A stretch of 8,899 nt of DNA from Verrucomicrobiota bacterium (lineage in GTDB: Bacteria > Verrucomicrobiota > Verrucomicrobiia > Opitutales > Opitutaceae), in the NCBI GenBank assembly GCA_030916665.1, contig JAUPWC010000158.1, positions 1 through 8,899 of the forward strand, given 5' to 3'. The notes under the pieces were generated by a model. The model did not search any database and had not been told where the DNA came from. It saw only the letters and a program-made list of their open reading frames with translations. Positions 1 to 6,948 of this stretch are shown in pieces (position 1 is the stretch's first letter; each line of letters begins with the position of its first letter). Position numbers and translations under genes: made by a program.

Positions 1-1
1 C

Positions 2-550
2 GGCACGGGATTTTTTCTGGTGCTCGTGGACAGCCAAGCCGGCCTCAGCCAGCACTGGAGGTGGGTGGCCGCCGGATTGCTGCTGCTCCAGGGACTTCCT
101 TTGAGCCGGGATTGCCTGGAACCGCGGAAGATCCATTTCCACTACCCGCCGTATTTTCCGAACCTGTTCATGGAGCTGAACCGGGACATGGAGCGGCGGT
201 TTCTGCCGGGGACCGGCGTATCGACAGACGTGCCGGCGGGCACCGCTTGGTATGGGGAGATGCGGGTGTGGGCGAAGCCGGAACGGCTGCGCGATTTTTC
301 CCGGATCATCGTCGAACAGAACATCGGAGCCATGCTGCTCACGTCTGTCACCCTCGACCGGCCGTTTTTCACGGAACTGGCGGCGCGCAAGGACGACACC
401 ATCAGCCTGACCGACACCGGCGGGTGGGGAGGCGTCTATGCCGGGCTCGTCACCCGCCGCATGCCCGCCAATTTTCCGCTGAACATGCCGCCGCAAAAGC
501 TCACCGAGAACATGGTCCTTCTGGTCAACCCTCATACGGTGGTTCGCTAG
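2..550 (+). CDS. C-terminal part of a membrane glycosyltransferase-like protein (5' end outside window)
   Basis: The frame is open from the first bases of the window to a TAG at 548-550, giving 182 residues with no stop. The GTG at 20 is therefore probably internal rather than a start. The visible part begins with a hydrophobic stretch, followed by a segment WVAAGLLLLQGLPL that looks like the last membrane helix, then a soluble tail. The tail contains HYPPYFPNLF and STDVPAGTAWYGEMRVW, which resemble the C-terminal region of polytopic ArnT/PMT-like (GT39-type) membrane glycosyltransferases, where a D-x-P-x-x-x-AWYG pattern recurs. The catalytic N-terminal half is not visible, so substrate and activity cannot be read. 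It lies 69 bp before an outer-membrane barrel and a Wzc-type kinase, which fits a role in assembling or modifying a surface polysaccharide. The family assignment is pattern recognition; another multi-spanning membrane protein is possible. Confidence 0.55.
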   Translation, partial: GTGFFLVLVDSQAGLSQHWRWVAAGLLLLQGLPLSRDCLEPRKIHFHYPPYFPNLFMELNRDMERRFLPGTGVSTDVPAGTAWYGEMRVWAKPERLRDFSRIIVEQNIGAMLLTSVTLDRPFFTELAARKDDTISLTDTGGWGGVYAGLVTRRMPANFPLNMPPQKLTENMVLLVNPHTVVR

Positions 551-619
551 GCAAATTGAATTGCATGGGGCCGGAATATCGGCCTTAAGTCTCCAACGCC
601 TAACGCCTTGGCCTCTCCT
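551..619 (+). other. Intergenic stretch with a small GC hairpin
   Basis: This 69-bp gap separates the glycosyltransferase-like gene from the barrel gene. GGCCG at 569-573 and CGGCC at 580-584 form a perfect 5-bp inverted repeat around GAATAT, followed by TTAAGT rather than a T-run. A weaker dyad, GCAA/TTGC, lies at 551-564. The hairpin could be a weak terminator, an attenuator or an mRNA-stabilising element. TTGCAT at 561-566 with CTTAAG 17 bp later is a very poor sigma-70 match. No clear Shine-Dalgarno sequence precedes the ATG at 620. Confidence 0.3.
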
Positions 620-1795
620 ATGAATACGACTCTACGCACGATTCTGGCCGCCTCCGCGCTCCCGGCCATCGCTTTTGCCGTTTATGCGCCGATCCCCGAG
701 CAGGAACAGGGCAAGGCCCTGAGCTACCGCGTCGGCGCCTCCGCCTATCACGACAGCAATATTTTCGGCGGAGCCACCAACGAGATCGACAGCATGGTTT
801 ACAACGTGAACGCCGCGATTTCCTACAACGGCTCCGTCAGTGACCAGACCTTCGCCTCGGGTTCCTACGAGATCAGCAATGACCATGTTGCCGACCGCCC
901 CGGCAAGCAGAACCTCACCAGCCACAATCTCGGCGGCCGCCTCGCGCACTCCTTCGCGCAGGACACCAACATCGATCTCAGCGCCGCCTACAACATCGCC
1001 AAGAACCCGCAGTCGCTGCTCGCCGGCGTGCCGCTGAACACCGACCAGTCGTTCAAGCGGGCGCAGCTTGACGGCCGCTACACGACCGCCGCCGGCGCCA
1101 AGACCGGCGTGGTCGTGAAATACCGCTACATCAATTTCGCCTACGACACCGCCGCCCTGGCGAGCGACCTCGACCGCGACGAGAACCTTGCCGGCCTTGA
1201 GCTAAGCTACGCCTACCTGCCCGAAACCAAACTCGTCGCCGAATACCGCCACCAGACCATCGGTTACGACACCGCAGGCTCCGCCAAGGACAAGACCTCG
1301 AATTTCTTCATGGCCGGCTTCGATTACAACCCCGGCAAGGAAGTGATGTTCACGGGTCGTGCCGGTTTCGAGCAGCGTGACCGCGACATCGGTTCCGACA
1401 CCACCGCGCCCTACATCGAGGTCAGCTCGCGCTACGCCTACGCCGAAGGCTCTTTCTTCGCCGCCGGCTACGTCCACACCATTGAGGAGCCCTCCGATGT
1501 GGACCGTTTCACGGACAGCAGGGTCAACCGTCTCTTCTTAAATCTACAGCACCGGCTAAGCGGCGCCATCACGCTCTCCGGTTCGCTCACTTACGAGCCC
1601 TCTGAGCTACAGGGCCGCACCGGCATCCCGGATGTCGAGGAAAAGACCACCCGGCTCGGCCTCGCCCTCTCCTGGCACCCCACCAAGAACTGGACGGTCA
1701 TCGGCAGTTACGATTACGATGACGTGAATTCCGACGACGCGAACCGCGGCCAGAATCGCGACCGCCTCGGCGTTTCCGCCCGCTTCACCTTTTGA
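620..1795 (+). CDS. Outer-membrane beta-barrel protein of a polysaccharide locus (BBP2-like)
   Basis: A 391-residue exported protein. ATG 620 is preferred over an in-frame TTG at 608 because it puts a normal signal peptide at the N-terminus: MNTTLRTILAASALPAIA, with a plausible cleavage site after FAVYA near residue 23. The mature part consists of alternating polar/hydrophobic stretches rich in Tyr, Gly, Asn and Asp, such as LSYRVGASAYHDSNIF near the start and GLALSWHPTKNWTVIGSYDY near the end. The last residue is Phe (VSARFTF), the usual terminal signature for outer-membrane insertion by BAM. The pattern resembles the 'putative beta-barrel porin 2' group found in exopolysaccharide gene clusters. 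The wzc-like gene begins 22 bp downstream, so the two are probably co-transcribed. The likely role is an outer-membrane pore or exit channel for the polymer, inferred from context. No catalytic motif is visible. Confidence 0.8.
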   Translation: MNTTLRTILAASALPAIAFAVYAPIPEQEQGKALSYRVGASAYHDSNIFGGATNEIDSMVYNVNAAISYNGSVSDQTFASGSYEISNDHVADRPGKQNLTSHNLGGRLAHSFAQDTNIDLSAAYNIAKNPQSLLAGVPLNTDQSFKRAQLDGRYTTAAGAKTGVVVKYRYINFAYDTAALASDLDRDENLAGLELSYAYLPETKLVAEYRHQTIGYDTAGSAKDKTSNFFMAGFDYNPGKEVMFTGRAGFEQRDRDIGSDTTAPYIEVSSRYAYAEGSFFAAGYVHTIEEPSDVDRFTDSRVNRLFLNLQHRLSGAITLSGSLTYEPSELQGRTGIPDVEEKTTRLGLALSWHPTKNWTVIGSYDYDDVNSDDANRGQNRDRLGVSARFTF

Positions 1796-1817
1796 TCCGG
1801 CCTGACCGCAGGCACTC

Positions 1818-3968
1818 ATGGCTTTTTCTCCGGCCAGCAAGGACAGCGCAACGCTCGGTGATTTCGTCGGCCTGCTGCGCCTGCGCAAGGGGCTCGTCTT
1901 CCTTATCCTCTCGCTCGTGGTGCTCACGACGCTCGGCGTCACCGCGCTGCTGCCCAAGTGGTATCTCTCGACCACCAAGATCAGTGTCCAGAAACCCGAG
2001 AGCGAGGTGAAGCTGTTCCAGGCGCAGAACAACAGCTACTACGACCCGTATTTCATCCAGGACCAGTTCAAGATCATTCAGTCGGAAAAGATCATCTACC
2101 CGGTCATCGACGCCCTTGGACTGAACTCAATCCTCGGCAAGCAGCTCAACAACGGCGCGCCGTTGCCCTCGGCCGTCACCTACCGCTACATGCTCGAAAA
2201 GATGGTGCGGCCCGACGCCCCGCGCGCCTCGTCCATTATCGAGATCAACGTCTTCGCTCGCGACAACCGCCTTGCCGCCGAAATCGCCAACGCCATCGCC
2301 CGCGTTTATGCCGAGGACCGCATCGCGCTTGCGACCGCCGACCAGCGCGAGGGCCTCGCCCAGTTGCGCAAGGAGCTGGAAAAACAGGAACTGGCCGTCA
2401 CCGCCCAGCGCGACCACGTCGAGAAGCTTCGCAAGGAACTCGACATCGCCGGCGTCGATCTCAGCCAGCGTTACACCGACATGGACATCGAGACGCTGCG
2501 CCAGATGCAGAACTCACTCATCGCCCTGCGCGTGGACGCGATCGGCCGCAAGACCCGCTGGGAACGCTTCCGCACCATCCCGACCGCCGACCGCCGCAAC
2601 CTCGTCAACTCCGAGCTGATCCAGGACACGAACATTCAGAACCTCCTCCAAGCCTATCTTGTGGCCGAGCAGAACGTCACCCGCCTGATGGGGCGTCTCG
2701 GCTCCGCGCACCCCGATCTCATCGCGGCGGTCGAAAACAGCGCCAAGATCCAGCAGCAGCTCGACAACCAGCTCCGCGGCTACGAGAGCTCGCTCGAAAT
2801 GGCCTACAAGGAGTCGGAAGCGCGCGTCACCGAGCTCGAGCGCCAGCTCGCCCAGGCCAAGGTGGACCAGATCCTCTCCGCCCGCGAACGCATGCGCCCG
2901 TTTGAGGAGGCGACGACCAAGCTGGAGGACGAGCAGCGCCTGCTGACCACGCTCAAGCTCACGCTCCGCCAGCGCGAAATCGACTTCCAGGTGCCGAAGA
3001 AGACGATCGAGATTCTCAACACCGCCGAACCCGCCAGCTATGCCAGCAAACCCAACTGGCCGCTGAACATCCTCTTCGCCTTCGTCTTCGGTTCCATCCT
3101 GGGCGTGGGAGCGGCCGTACTGCTCGAGTATTTCGACACGAGCTTTCGCAACGTGGCCGATGTCGAGGGCAAGCTGGGCCTGCCTGTCCTCGGCGTGATT
3201 CCGAGCATGGCCGAACCGCCCGCCGTGCATGATCCCTCCGCTCCCGAGGGCGAGCCTTACCGGGTGCTTCAGACCAATCTCAATCTGGCGCTGCCGGCGC
3301 GAAAATCCTCGGTCCTGGTCGTGCTTTCCTCGGGCCCCGGTGAAGGCAAGTCCACGACCCTGCGGCAGCTGGCGCTGTGCATGGCCGCGGCGGGCGAGAA
3401 AGTCCTGCTGATCGACTCCGACGTCCGACGTCCCACCCAGCACAAGCTGGCGGCCTTGTCGCGCGACCCAGGACTCACTGACATCGTCCTGAACAAGTTT
3501 GGCTGGGAGGCTGCCGTGCAGCGCGACAAGTCCGGATTGATCGACTTCATTCCGGCTGGCGCTCTCGGCAACAACGTCACCCTCGGTCTGCTTTATGCCA
3601 ACAAGCTGCGCGAGCTGGTGGCCCAGTGCCGCACGCGATACGACAAGGTGCTTTTCGATTCGCCGCCCATCATCGGAGTCAGTGACGCCTCGGTGCTGGG
3701 CAGTCTGGCCGACGGCATTGTGCTGCTCATCCAGCACCGCCGCAATCCCGAGAGCATGGTGCAGCGGGCCAAGCAGATCATCGACCAGCAGGTGAAAGTG
3801 CCGATCATCGGTGTTGTCCTCAACCAGGTGCCCACCGGCACGGGCGAGGACTACGGCTACTACACCAACAACTACTCTTATTACTCTCACGAGAAGCCCG
3901 CCGCCGGCAAGGCCGCCGAGCGTGGCGGCGAAAGGCTCGACCTGGATGAGAATCCGCGCCGTCGGTGA
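1818..3968 (+). CDS. Wzc-type polysaccharide co-polymerase with BY-kinase (tyrosine autokinase) domain
   Basis: At 716 residues it is close to the length of E. coli Wzc (about 720). The order is: a short cytoplasmic N-terminus; TM1 at about 25-45; a Wzz-type periplasmic region with long coiled-coil helices (about 165-395, rich in Glu, Gln, Arg and Leu heptads); TM2 at about 415-437, after PNWP; then a cytoplasmic BY-kinase domain. Kinase motifs are Walker A SSGPGEGKSTT (504-514, Lys511), Walker A' VLLIDSDVRRPT (529-540, Asp533/Asp535) and Walker B VLFDSP (611-616, Asp614). The tail has six tyrosines in GEDYGYYTNNYSYYS (Tyr679, 681, 682, 686, 688, 689), the usual autophosphorylation cluster, followed by about 26 charged residues. 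Cycles of phosphorylation and oligomerisation in this family control polysaccharide chain length and export. The EX2RX2R interface motif appears as E479-R482-Q485. The start is ATG 1818, with no strong ribosome binding site. Confidence 0.93.
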   Translation: MAFSPASKDSATLGDFVGLLRLRKGLVFLILSLVVLTTLGVTALLPKWYLSTTKISVQKPESEVKLFQAQNNSYYDPYFIQDQFKIIQSEKIIYPVIDALGLNSILGKQLNNGAPLPSAVTYRYMLEKMVRPDAPRASSIIEINVFARDNRLAAEIANAIARVYAEDRIALATADQREGLAQLRKELEKQELAVTAQRDHVEKLRKELDIAGVDLSQRYTDMDIETLRQMQNSLIALRVDAIGRKTRWERFRTIPTADRRNLVNSELIQDTNIQNLLQAYLVAEQNVTRLMGRLGSAHPDLIAAVENSAKIQQQLDNQLRGYESSLEMAYKESEARVTELERQLAQAKVDQILSARERMRPFEEATTKLEDEQRLLTTLKLTLRQREIDFQVPKKTIEILNTAEPASYASKPNWPLNILFAFVFGSILGVGAAVLLEYFDTSFRNVADVEGKLGLPVLGVIPSMAEPPAVHDPSAPEGEPYRVLQTNLNLALPARKSSVLVVLSSGPGEGKSTTLRQLALCMAAAGEKVLLIDSDVRRPTQHKLAALSRDPGLTDIVLNKFGWEAAVQRDKSGLIDFIPAGALGNNVTLGLLYANKLRELVAQCRTRYDKVLFDSPPIIGVSDASVLGSLADGIVLLIQHRRNPESMVQRAKQIIDQQVKVPIIGVVLNQVPTGTGEDYGYYTNNYSYYSHEKPAAGKAAERGGERLDLDENPRRR

Positions 3969-3974
3969 GACGGA

Positions 3975-4619
3975 TCAGCGCACGTTGCCGTAGGCGCTGA
4001 ACACGAGATTCTGGCCGTCACCGGCCTTGGCGTAGAGCCGGAAGGCCGCGCTGGCGGCGGCCTGCGTGGACCTGGGGGTGATGTGCAGACGGTAGAGCTG
4101 TCCGGCGTTCACGGTTTCCAGTCGCGCGGTGAAAGCGTCGCTCGTGCCCTTGACCTCCGAGACGGTGAGGCTGACTCCCGGGGATATGGCGATCTCCACG
4201 GACTGCTCAATGGCGTCACCGCCGAGCTTCCATTCGAGGCTGCGCGGCGTGAGCGAGGCGGCTTCCGGCACATCAAGCTGCACGGTGAGCGCGAACGGGT
4301 TCGCGCTCTCGTTTGTGCTGACGAGGATGGTGCGCCGGAGCTGACCGTAGCGGTCGGCCAAGGTGAACTTCGCATGGATGCGACCGCTGGCACCGGGTGC
4401 GATGACCTTGGCGCTCGGCGTGGCCTCCAGGCAGTCGCAGCTCGAATCGACGCCGGTGATGGTGACCGGCCGGTCCGAAGGGTTGGTGAACTCGAAGAAG
4501 GCCTCGGCCGTTTTCTGCAGCGGGACCGCCTTGAGCGAGAGGTGTTGAACCTTCCATTCAAGGGCGAGGCCGGGAGCCGGGCAGAGCAGGGCGACGAGGA
4601 GTGCGAGGCGGAGTTTCAT
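3975..4619 (-). CDS. Exported DUF1573-family protein, function unknown
   Basis: ATG at 4619-4617 gives 214 residues beginning with a clear signal peptide, MKLRLALLVALLCPAPGLA, cleaved after about residue 19. An in-frame TTG at 4646 would place nine extra residues ahead of it and is less likely. The Cys in the signal is not in a proper lipobox, so lipidation is not supported. The mature N-terminal half carries the DUF1573 pattern: FFEFTNPSDRPVTITGV (41-57), the Cys pair SSCDC (59-63), IAPGASGRI (73-81) and RYGQLRRTILVSTNE (90-104). These are features of an immunoglobulin-like beta-sandwich. The rest is beta-rich with no recognised motif. The protein is expected in the periplasm or at the cell surface. 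It follows the HPt gene on the same strand by 79 bp, with a dyad between, so it may be a separate unit. It converges with the wzc-like gene, with 6 bp between stops. Confidence 0.8.
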   Translation of the reverse strand: MKLRLALLVALLCPAPGLALEWKVQHLSLKAVPLQKTAEAFFEFTNPSDRPVTITGVDSSCDCLEATPSAKVIAPGASGRIHAKFTLADRYGQLRRTILVSTNESANPFALTVQLDVPEAASLTPRSLEWKLGGDAIEQSVEIAISPGVSLTVSEVKGTSDAFTARLETVNAGQLYRLHITPRSTQAAASAAFRLYAKAGDGQNLVFSAYGNVR

Positions 4620-4660
4620 GGCGGATACATCGCCAGCAAACGGCAATCAGCGCCCGTCGC

Positions 4661-4699
4661 AACCCCGGAGCGGCGATAACGCCCGCGCGCCCTGGGGTT
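4661..4699 (-). terminator. Terminator-like bipartite dyad after the HPt gene
   Basis: Perfect outer arms (AACCCC at 4661-4666, GGGGTT at 4694-4699) enclose a perfect inner stem (GGCG at 4672-4675, CGCC at 4680-4683) with a 4-base loop. It begins at the HPt stop codon and lies before the DUF1573 gene, where an operon end would be expected. No T-run follows on the minus strand, so it is not a classical intrinsic terminator. It could equally be a 3'-end stabilising structure or chance in GC-rich DNA. Confidence 0.3.
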
Positions 4700-5043
4700 C
4701 AGCGGTGCTGCTTGAGCGCTTCGGTGACGAGACTGAATTCGGCCTTCAGCGCAGGGAACATGGCGGCGGCGTCGGCGAAGGCCGCGGCCTTGCCCTGTTT
4801 TTCCATCTCCAGGGCAACGTGCGCGAGGCCGGCGGCGCCGAAATTGCTGCAGCTGCCCTTGATCGTGTGCGCCGCACGGGTCAGCAGCGGGGCGTCCTGG
4901 GCGGCGAGGGCTTTTTCCAACTCGGCGAAACGCTGGGGCACGTCCTCAAGGAACACGTCGATGAGTTCGCGCAGAAAGGCGGGGTCTTCGGGATTCAGGT
5001 CGCGGAGGGCGGCAAGTGCTTCGGGATCGACGGCGGCGTTCAT
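4699..5043 (-). CDS. Stand-alone histidine phosphotransfer (HPt) protein
   Basis: 114 residues from ATG 5043 form an all-helical HPt domain. The phosphoacceptor motif is RAAHTIKGSCSNFGA with His59, matching the HPt pattern in which His is followed by x-x-K-G and then a small-residue helix. Flanking amphipathic helices (FLRELIDVFLEDVPQRFAEL and AEFSLVTEALKQH) fit the four-helix bundle. The domain is close to the usual 100-120 residue size and has no other domain attached. In phosphorelays such proteins pass phosphate between receiver domains. Here the obvious partners are the receiver of the hybrid kinase and the single-domain regulator of the same operon. The gene begins 14 bp after the ATPase stop. 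An in-frame ATG at 5070 overlapping the ATPase would add nine residues and is a possible coupled start; neither start has a purine-rich ribosome binding site. Confidence 0.85.
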   Translation of the reverse strand: MNAAVDPEALAALRDLNPEDPAFLRELIDVFLEDVPQRFAELEKALAAQDAPLLTRAAHTIKGSCSNFGAAGLAHVALEMEKQGKAAAFADAAAMFPALKAEFSLVTEALKQHR

Positions 5044-5057
5044 GGCGGGGGAGAGGG

Positions 5058-6782
5058 TTAGGAGGCCCATTCGAAGGAGGTGTTCTGCTCGATCTCCTCG
5101 ATGGTGGTGAGGCCGAGGAGGACCTTGCGCAAGCCGTCGTATCGAAGTGGCTTGTAGCCGACGCGGGCGGCGGCGCGGGTGATTTCCTGGGTGCTTTTTC
5201 CCTCGGCGATGAGCTGGCGCACCTCTTCGGAGACCAGCACGAGTTCGTGAAACGCGATGCGGCCCTTGTAGCCGGTGCCGCGGCAGTGGGCACAACCCTT
5301 GCCGCGGTAGAACGGCACCTCGGCGAGGCCTTCCTCCTCGAAGTAGCGGAGCAGAACGTCGCGGGAAGGGTAATAGGCTTCCTTGCAGCGTTCGCAGATG
5401 CGGGCGGCGAGGCGTTGCGCGAGCACGCCGATGACGGAGGGTGCGACCATGTAGGGTTCCACACCGATTTCCATCAGGCGGGTGATGGCCTGCGGGGCCG
5501 TGCTGGTGTGCAGCGTGGCCAGCACGAGGTGGCCGGTGAGCGCGGCTTCGGTGGCGATTTTGGCGGTCTCGAGATCGCGGATTTCGCCGATGAGGATGAC
5601 GTCGGGGTCTTGGCGCAGGAATGAGCGGAGCAGCGTGGAGAACTTCAGGTCGATGTGACTGTTGACCTGGCTCTGCGTGATGCCCTCGAGCTGGATCTCG
5701 ACCGGGTCCTCGATCGTGGCGATGTTGACGGAGGGATCGTTGATGTCGTTGAGCGTGGCATAGAGCGTGGTGGTCTTGCCGCTGCCGGTCGGCCCGGTCA
5801 CGAAGAGGATGCCGCTGGGATTCTGCGCGAGCCGCTTGAGCGGGTTGAGGATGGGCTGCGAGATCAGCATGTTCTCGAGCGTCACCATCGATTTCTTACC
5901 CGTGGCGGCGAGGACGCGCACGACGACTTTCTCGCCGTGCGAGGAGGGCGTGCTGGAAAAGCGGAAGTTGGCCTTGCTGGTGCCGATGGTGAGGGAAAAG
6001 CGGCCGTCCTGCGGGAAGCGAGACTCGGCGATGTTCAGGTTGCAGAGGATCTTCAGGCGGGTGACGAGGGCCTGGTGGAGCTTGCGCGTAAAGGTGATCA
6101 CCTCGCGGAGCTTCCCGTCCACACGGAAGCGGATGCGCGACTGGAATTCGAGTGGCTCGATGTGGACGTCGGTGGCTCGTTCGCGGAGGGCAAAGTAGAT
6201 GAGCTCATCGAGCACCTTGACCAGGGATTCCGACTCGACGATCGCGTCGAGCGAGGCGGACGTAGGATTCTTTTCCGCCTGACGGAAGAGATTGGAACGC
6301 TCCAACTCGCCGAGGCTGTCCACGAGGGTCTTCTCGGTGCTGTATTGGATCGAGATGGCATCCTGGATTTCGTTGGGCAGGCAGAAGACCGGGCTGACGG
6401 GAACCTGGGCGATCTGCTGGAGGCGGTTGACCAGCGAGGTGTCCTCCGGCGCAGTCATGGCGACCGTCAGCACGCCGTCGATCATGTAGAGGCCGATGGC
6501 GGTGATTTTTTTGGCGATCTCCACCGGAATCTTTTCGACGGCTTCCTCGGTGATCGTGGAGGCGAGCACGTCCACGTAGGCGATCTTGATGGAGTTGGCC
6601 CAGAGGCGGCAGGCCTCCTCCTTGGGCAGCAGCTTCTGCTCGACCATCGCCTGCAGGTGCTCGAGCGTGCCGTGACCGTGCTGCTGGCCGAGCACATCCA
6701 TGAGCATCTTCTCGCCGACGCCGAAATAGGACAGACGTCCGACCAGATCGAGGAAGGTGTTATTTTTCGGCCTTGAGAGCAC
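5058..6782 (-). CDS. PilB/GspE-family type IV pilus or type II secretion ATPase
   Basis: A hexameric cytoplasmic AAA-like ATPase that powers assembly of type IV pilus or type II secretion pseudopilus fibres. With GTG 6782 as start it has 574 residues. The N-terminal part (about 10-155) looks like a degenerate T2SSE_N domain. The core has ATDVHIEP (203-210), Walker A GPTGSGKTTT (330-339), Asp box IATIEDPVE (354-362), Walker B DPDVILIGEIRD (392-403) and His box GHLVLATLHTS (417-427). A zinc-binding pair of CxxC motifs sits at Cys463/466 and Cys497/500. The C-terminus is complete. All motifs of an active extension ATPase are intact, and the Cys pairs argue against a PilT-type retraction ATPase. 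The start is uncertain: no good ATG exists, TTG 6845 lies inside the preceding frame, and GTG 6782 overlaps that frame by 23 bp. The true N-terminus may be the preceding 62-codon frame joined by a frameshift. PilB versus GspE cannot be decided, because no partner genes are present. Confidence 0.9.
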   Translation of the reverse strand: MLSRPKNNTFLDLVGRLSYFGVGEKMLMDVLGQQHGHGTLEHLQAMVEQKLLPKEEACRLWANSIKIAYVDVLASTITEEAVEKIPVEIAKKITAIGLYMIDGVLTVAMTAPEDTSLVNRLQQIAQVPVSPVFCLPNEIQDAISIQYSTEKTLVDSLGELERSNLFRQAEKNPTSASLDAIVESESLVKVLDELIYFALRERATDVHIEPLEFQSRIRFRVDGKLREVITFTRKLHQALVTRLKILCNLNIAESRFPQDGRFSLTIGTSKANFRFSSTPSSHGEKVVVRVLAATGKKSMVTLENMLISQPILNPLKRLAQNPSGILFVTGPTGSGKTTTLYATLNDINDPSVNIATIEDPVEIQLEGITQSQVNSHIDLKFSTLLRSFLRQDPDVILIGEIRDLETAKIATEAALTGHLVLATLHTSTAPQAITRLMEIGVEPYMVAPSVIGVLAQRLAARICERCKEAYYPSRDVLLRYFEEEGLAEVPFYRGKGCAHCRGTGYKGRIAFHELVLVSEEVRQLIAEGKSTQEITRAAARVGYKPLRYDGLRKVLLGLTTIEEIEQNTSFEWAS

Positions 6783-6948
6783 GACGGGGGCGTTTTTTGG
6801 AGAACAGTTTGCCGATCTCGGTCTGGTCGAGCTTTTCCATGGCAAAGGCCGGGGCCTCGCGCTCGAGTTTCACCTCGCGCAGCAACTGGGGTAGGGAGTA
6901 GCGGACGCCGTTCAGCTGAAATGCGTCGGAATTTTCGGCGGAGCTCAT
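6760..6948 (-). CDS. 62-codon reading frame: small protein or frameshifted N-terminus of the ATPase
   Basis: ATG 6948 overlaps the response-regulator stop as ATGA, so it is very probably translated. The 62 residues include QLNGVRYSLPQLLREVKLER and AMEKLDQTEIGKLFSKKRP, ending in a basic segment. It has no signal peptide, no membrane segment and no family I recognise. Its codons are typical of the neighbours (mostly G or C at third positions, AAG GCC GAA near the end). The ATPase frame over the same bases contains rarer-looking TCA AGG. The frame stops at 6762-6760 inside the start of the ATPase. Deleting one base in any of three nearby runs (A6 at 6794-6799, C5 at 6787-6791, A5 at 6764-6768, positions approximate) would fuse the two into one protein of about 629 residues. 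It could be a genuine coupled small protein, a programmed or mutational frameshift, or a sequencing error. Confidence 0.6.
   Translation of the reverse strand: MSSAENSDAFQLNGVRYSLPQLLREVKLEREAPAFAMEKLDQTEIGKLFSKKRPRRALKAEK

Noticed and set aside
20..550. GTG at 20 as a true start giving a 176-residue protein
   Set aside because: The frame is open upstream to the window edge with hydrophobic residues (GTGFFLVLV), and the content looks like the C-terminus of a larger membrane protein.
2514..3890. 458-codon open frame on the minus strand opposite the wzc-like gene
   Set aside because: The plus-strand gene has clear domains and motifs. The minus-strand translation has the Val/Gly/Leu/Arg/His-biased composition of a GC-rich mirror frame and no recognisable motif.
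4560..4619. DUF1573 protein as a lipoprotein
   Set aside because: The Cys in ALLCPAPG is not in an L-A/S-G/A-C lipobox, and a standard signal-peptidase site (GLA) follows it.
6330..6740. c-di-GMP-binding MshEN domain at the ATPase N-terminus
   Set aside because: The region has the general T2SSE_N helical pattern but lacks the repeated RLGxx-type motif expected for c-di-GMP binding.
5655..6776. 373-codon open frame on the plus strand opposite the ATPase
   Set aside because: It mirrors the ATPase coding region. Its composition is Asp/Gly/Leu/Val/Arg-biased with no domain, and the opposite strand encodes all ATPase motifs.
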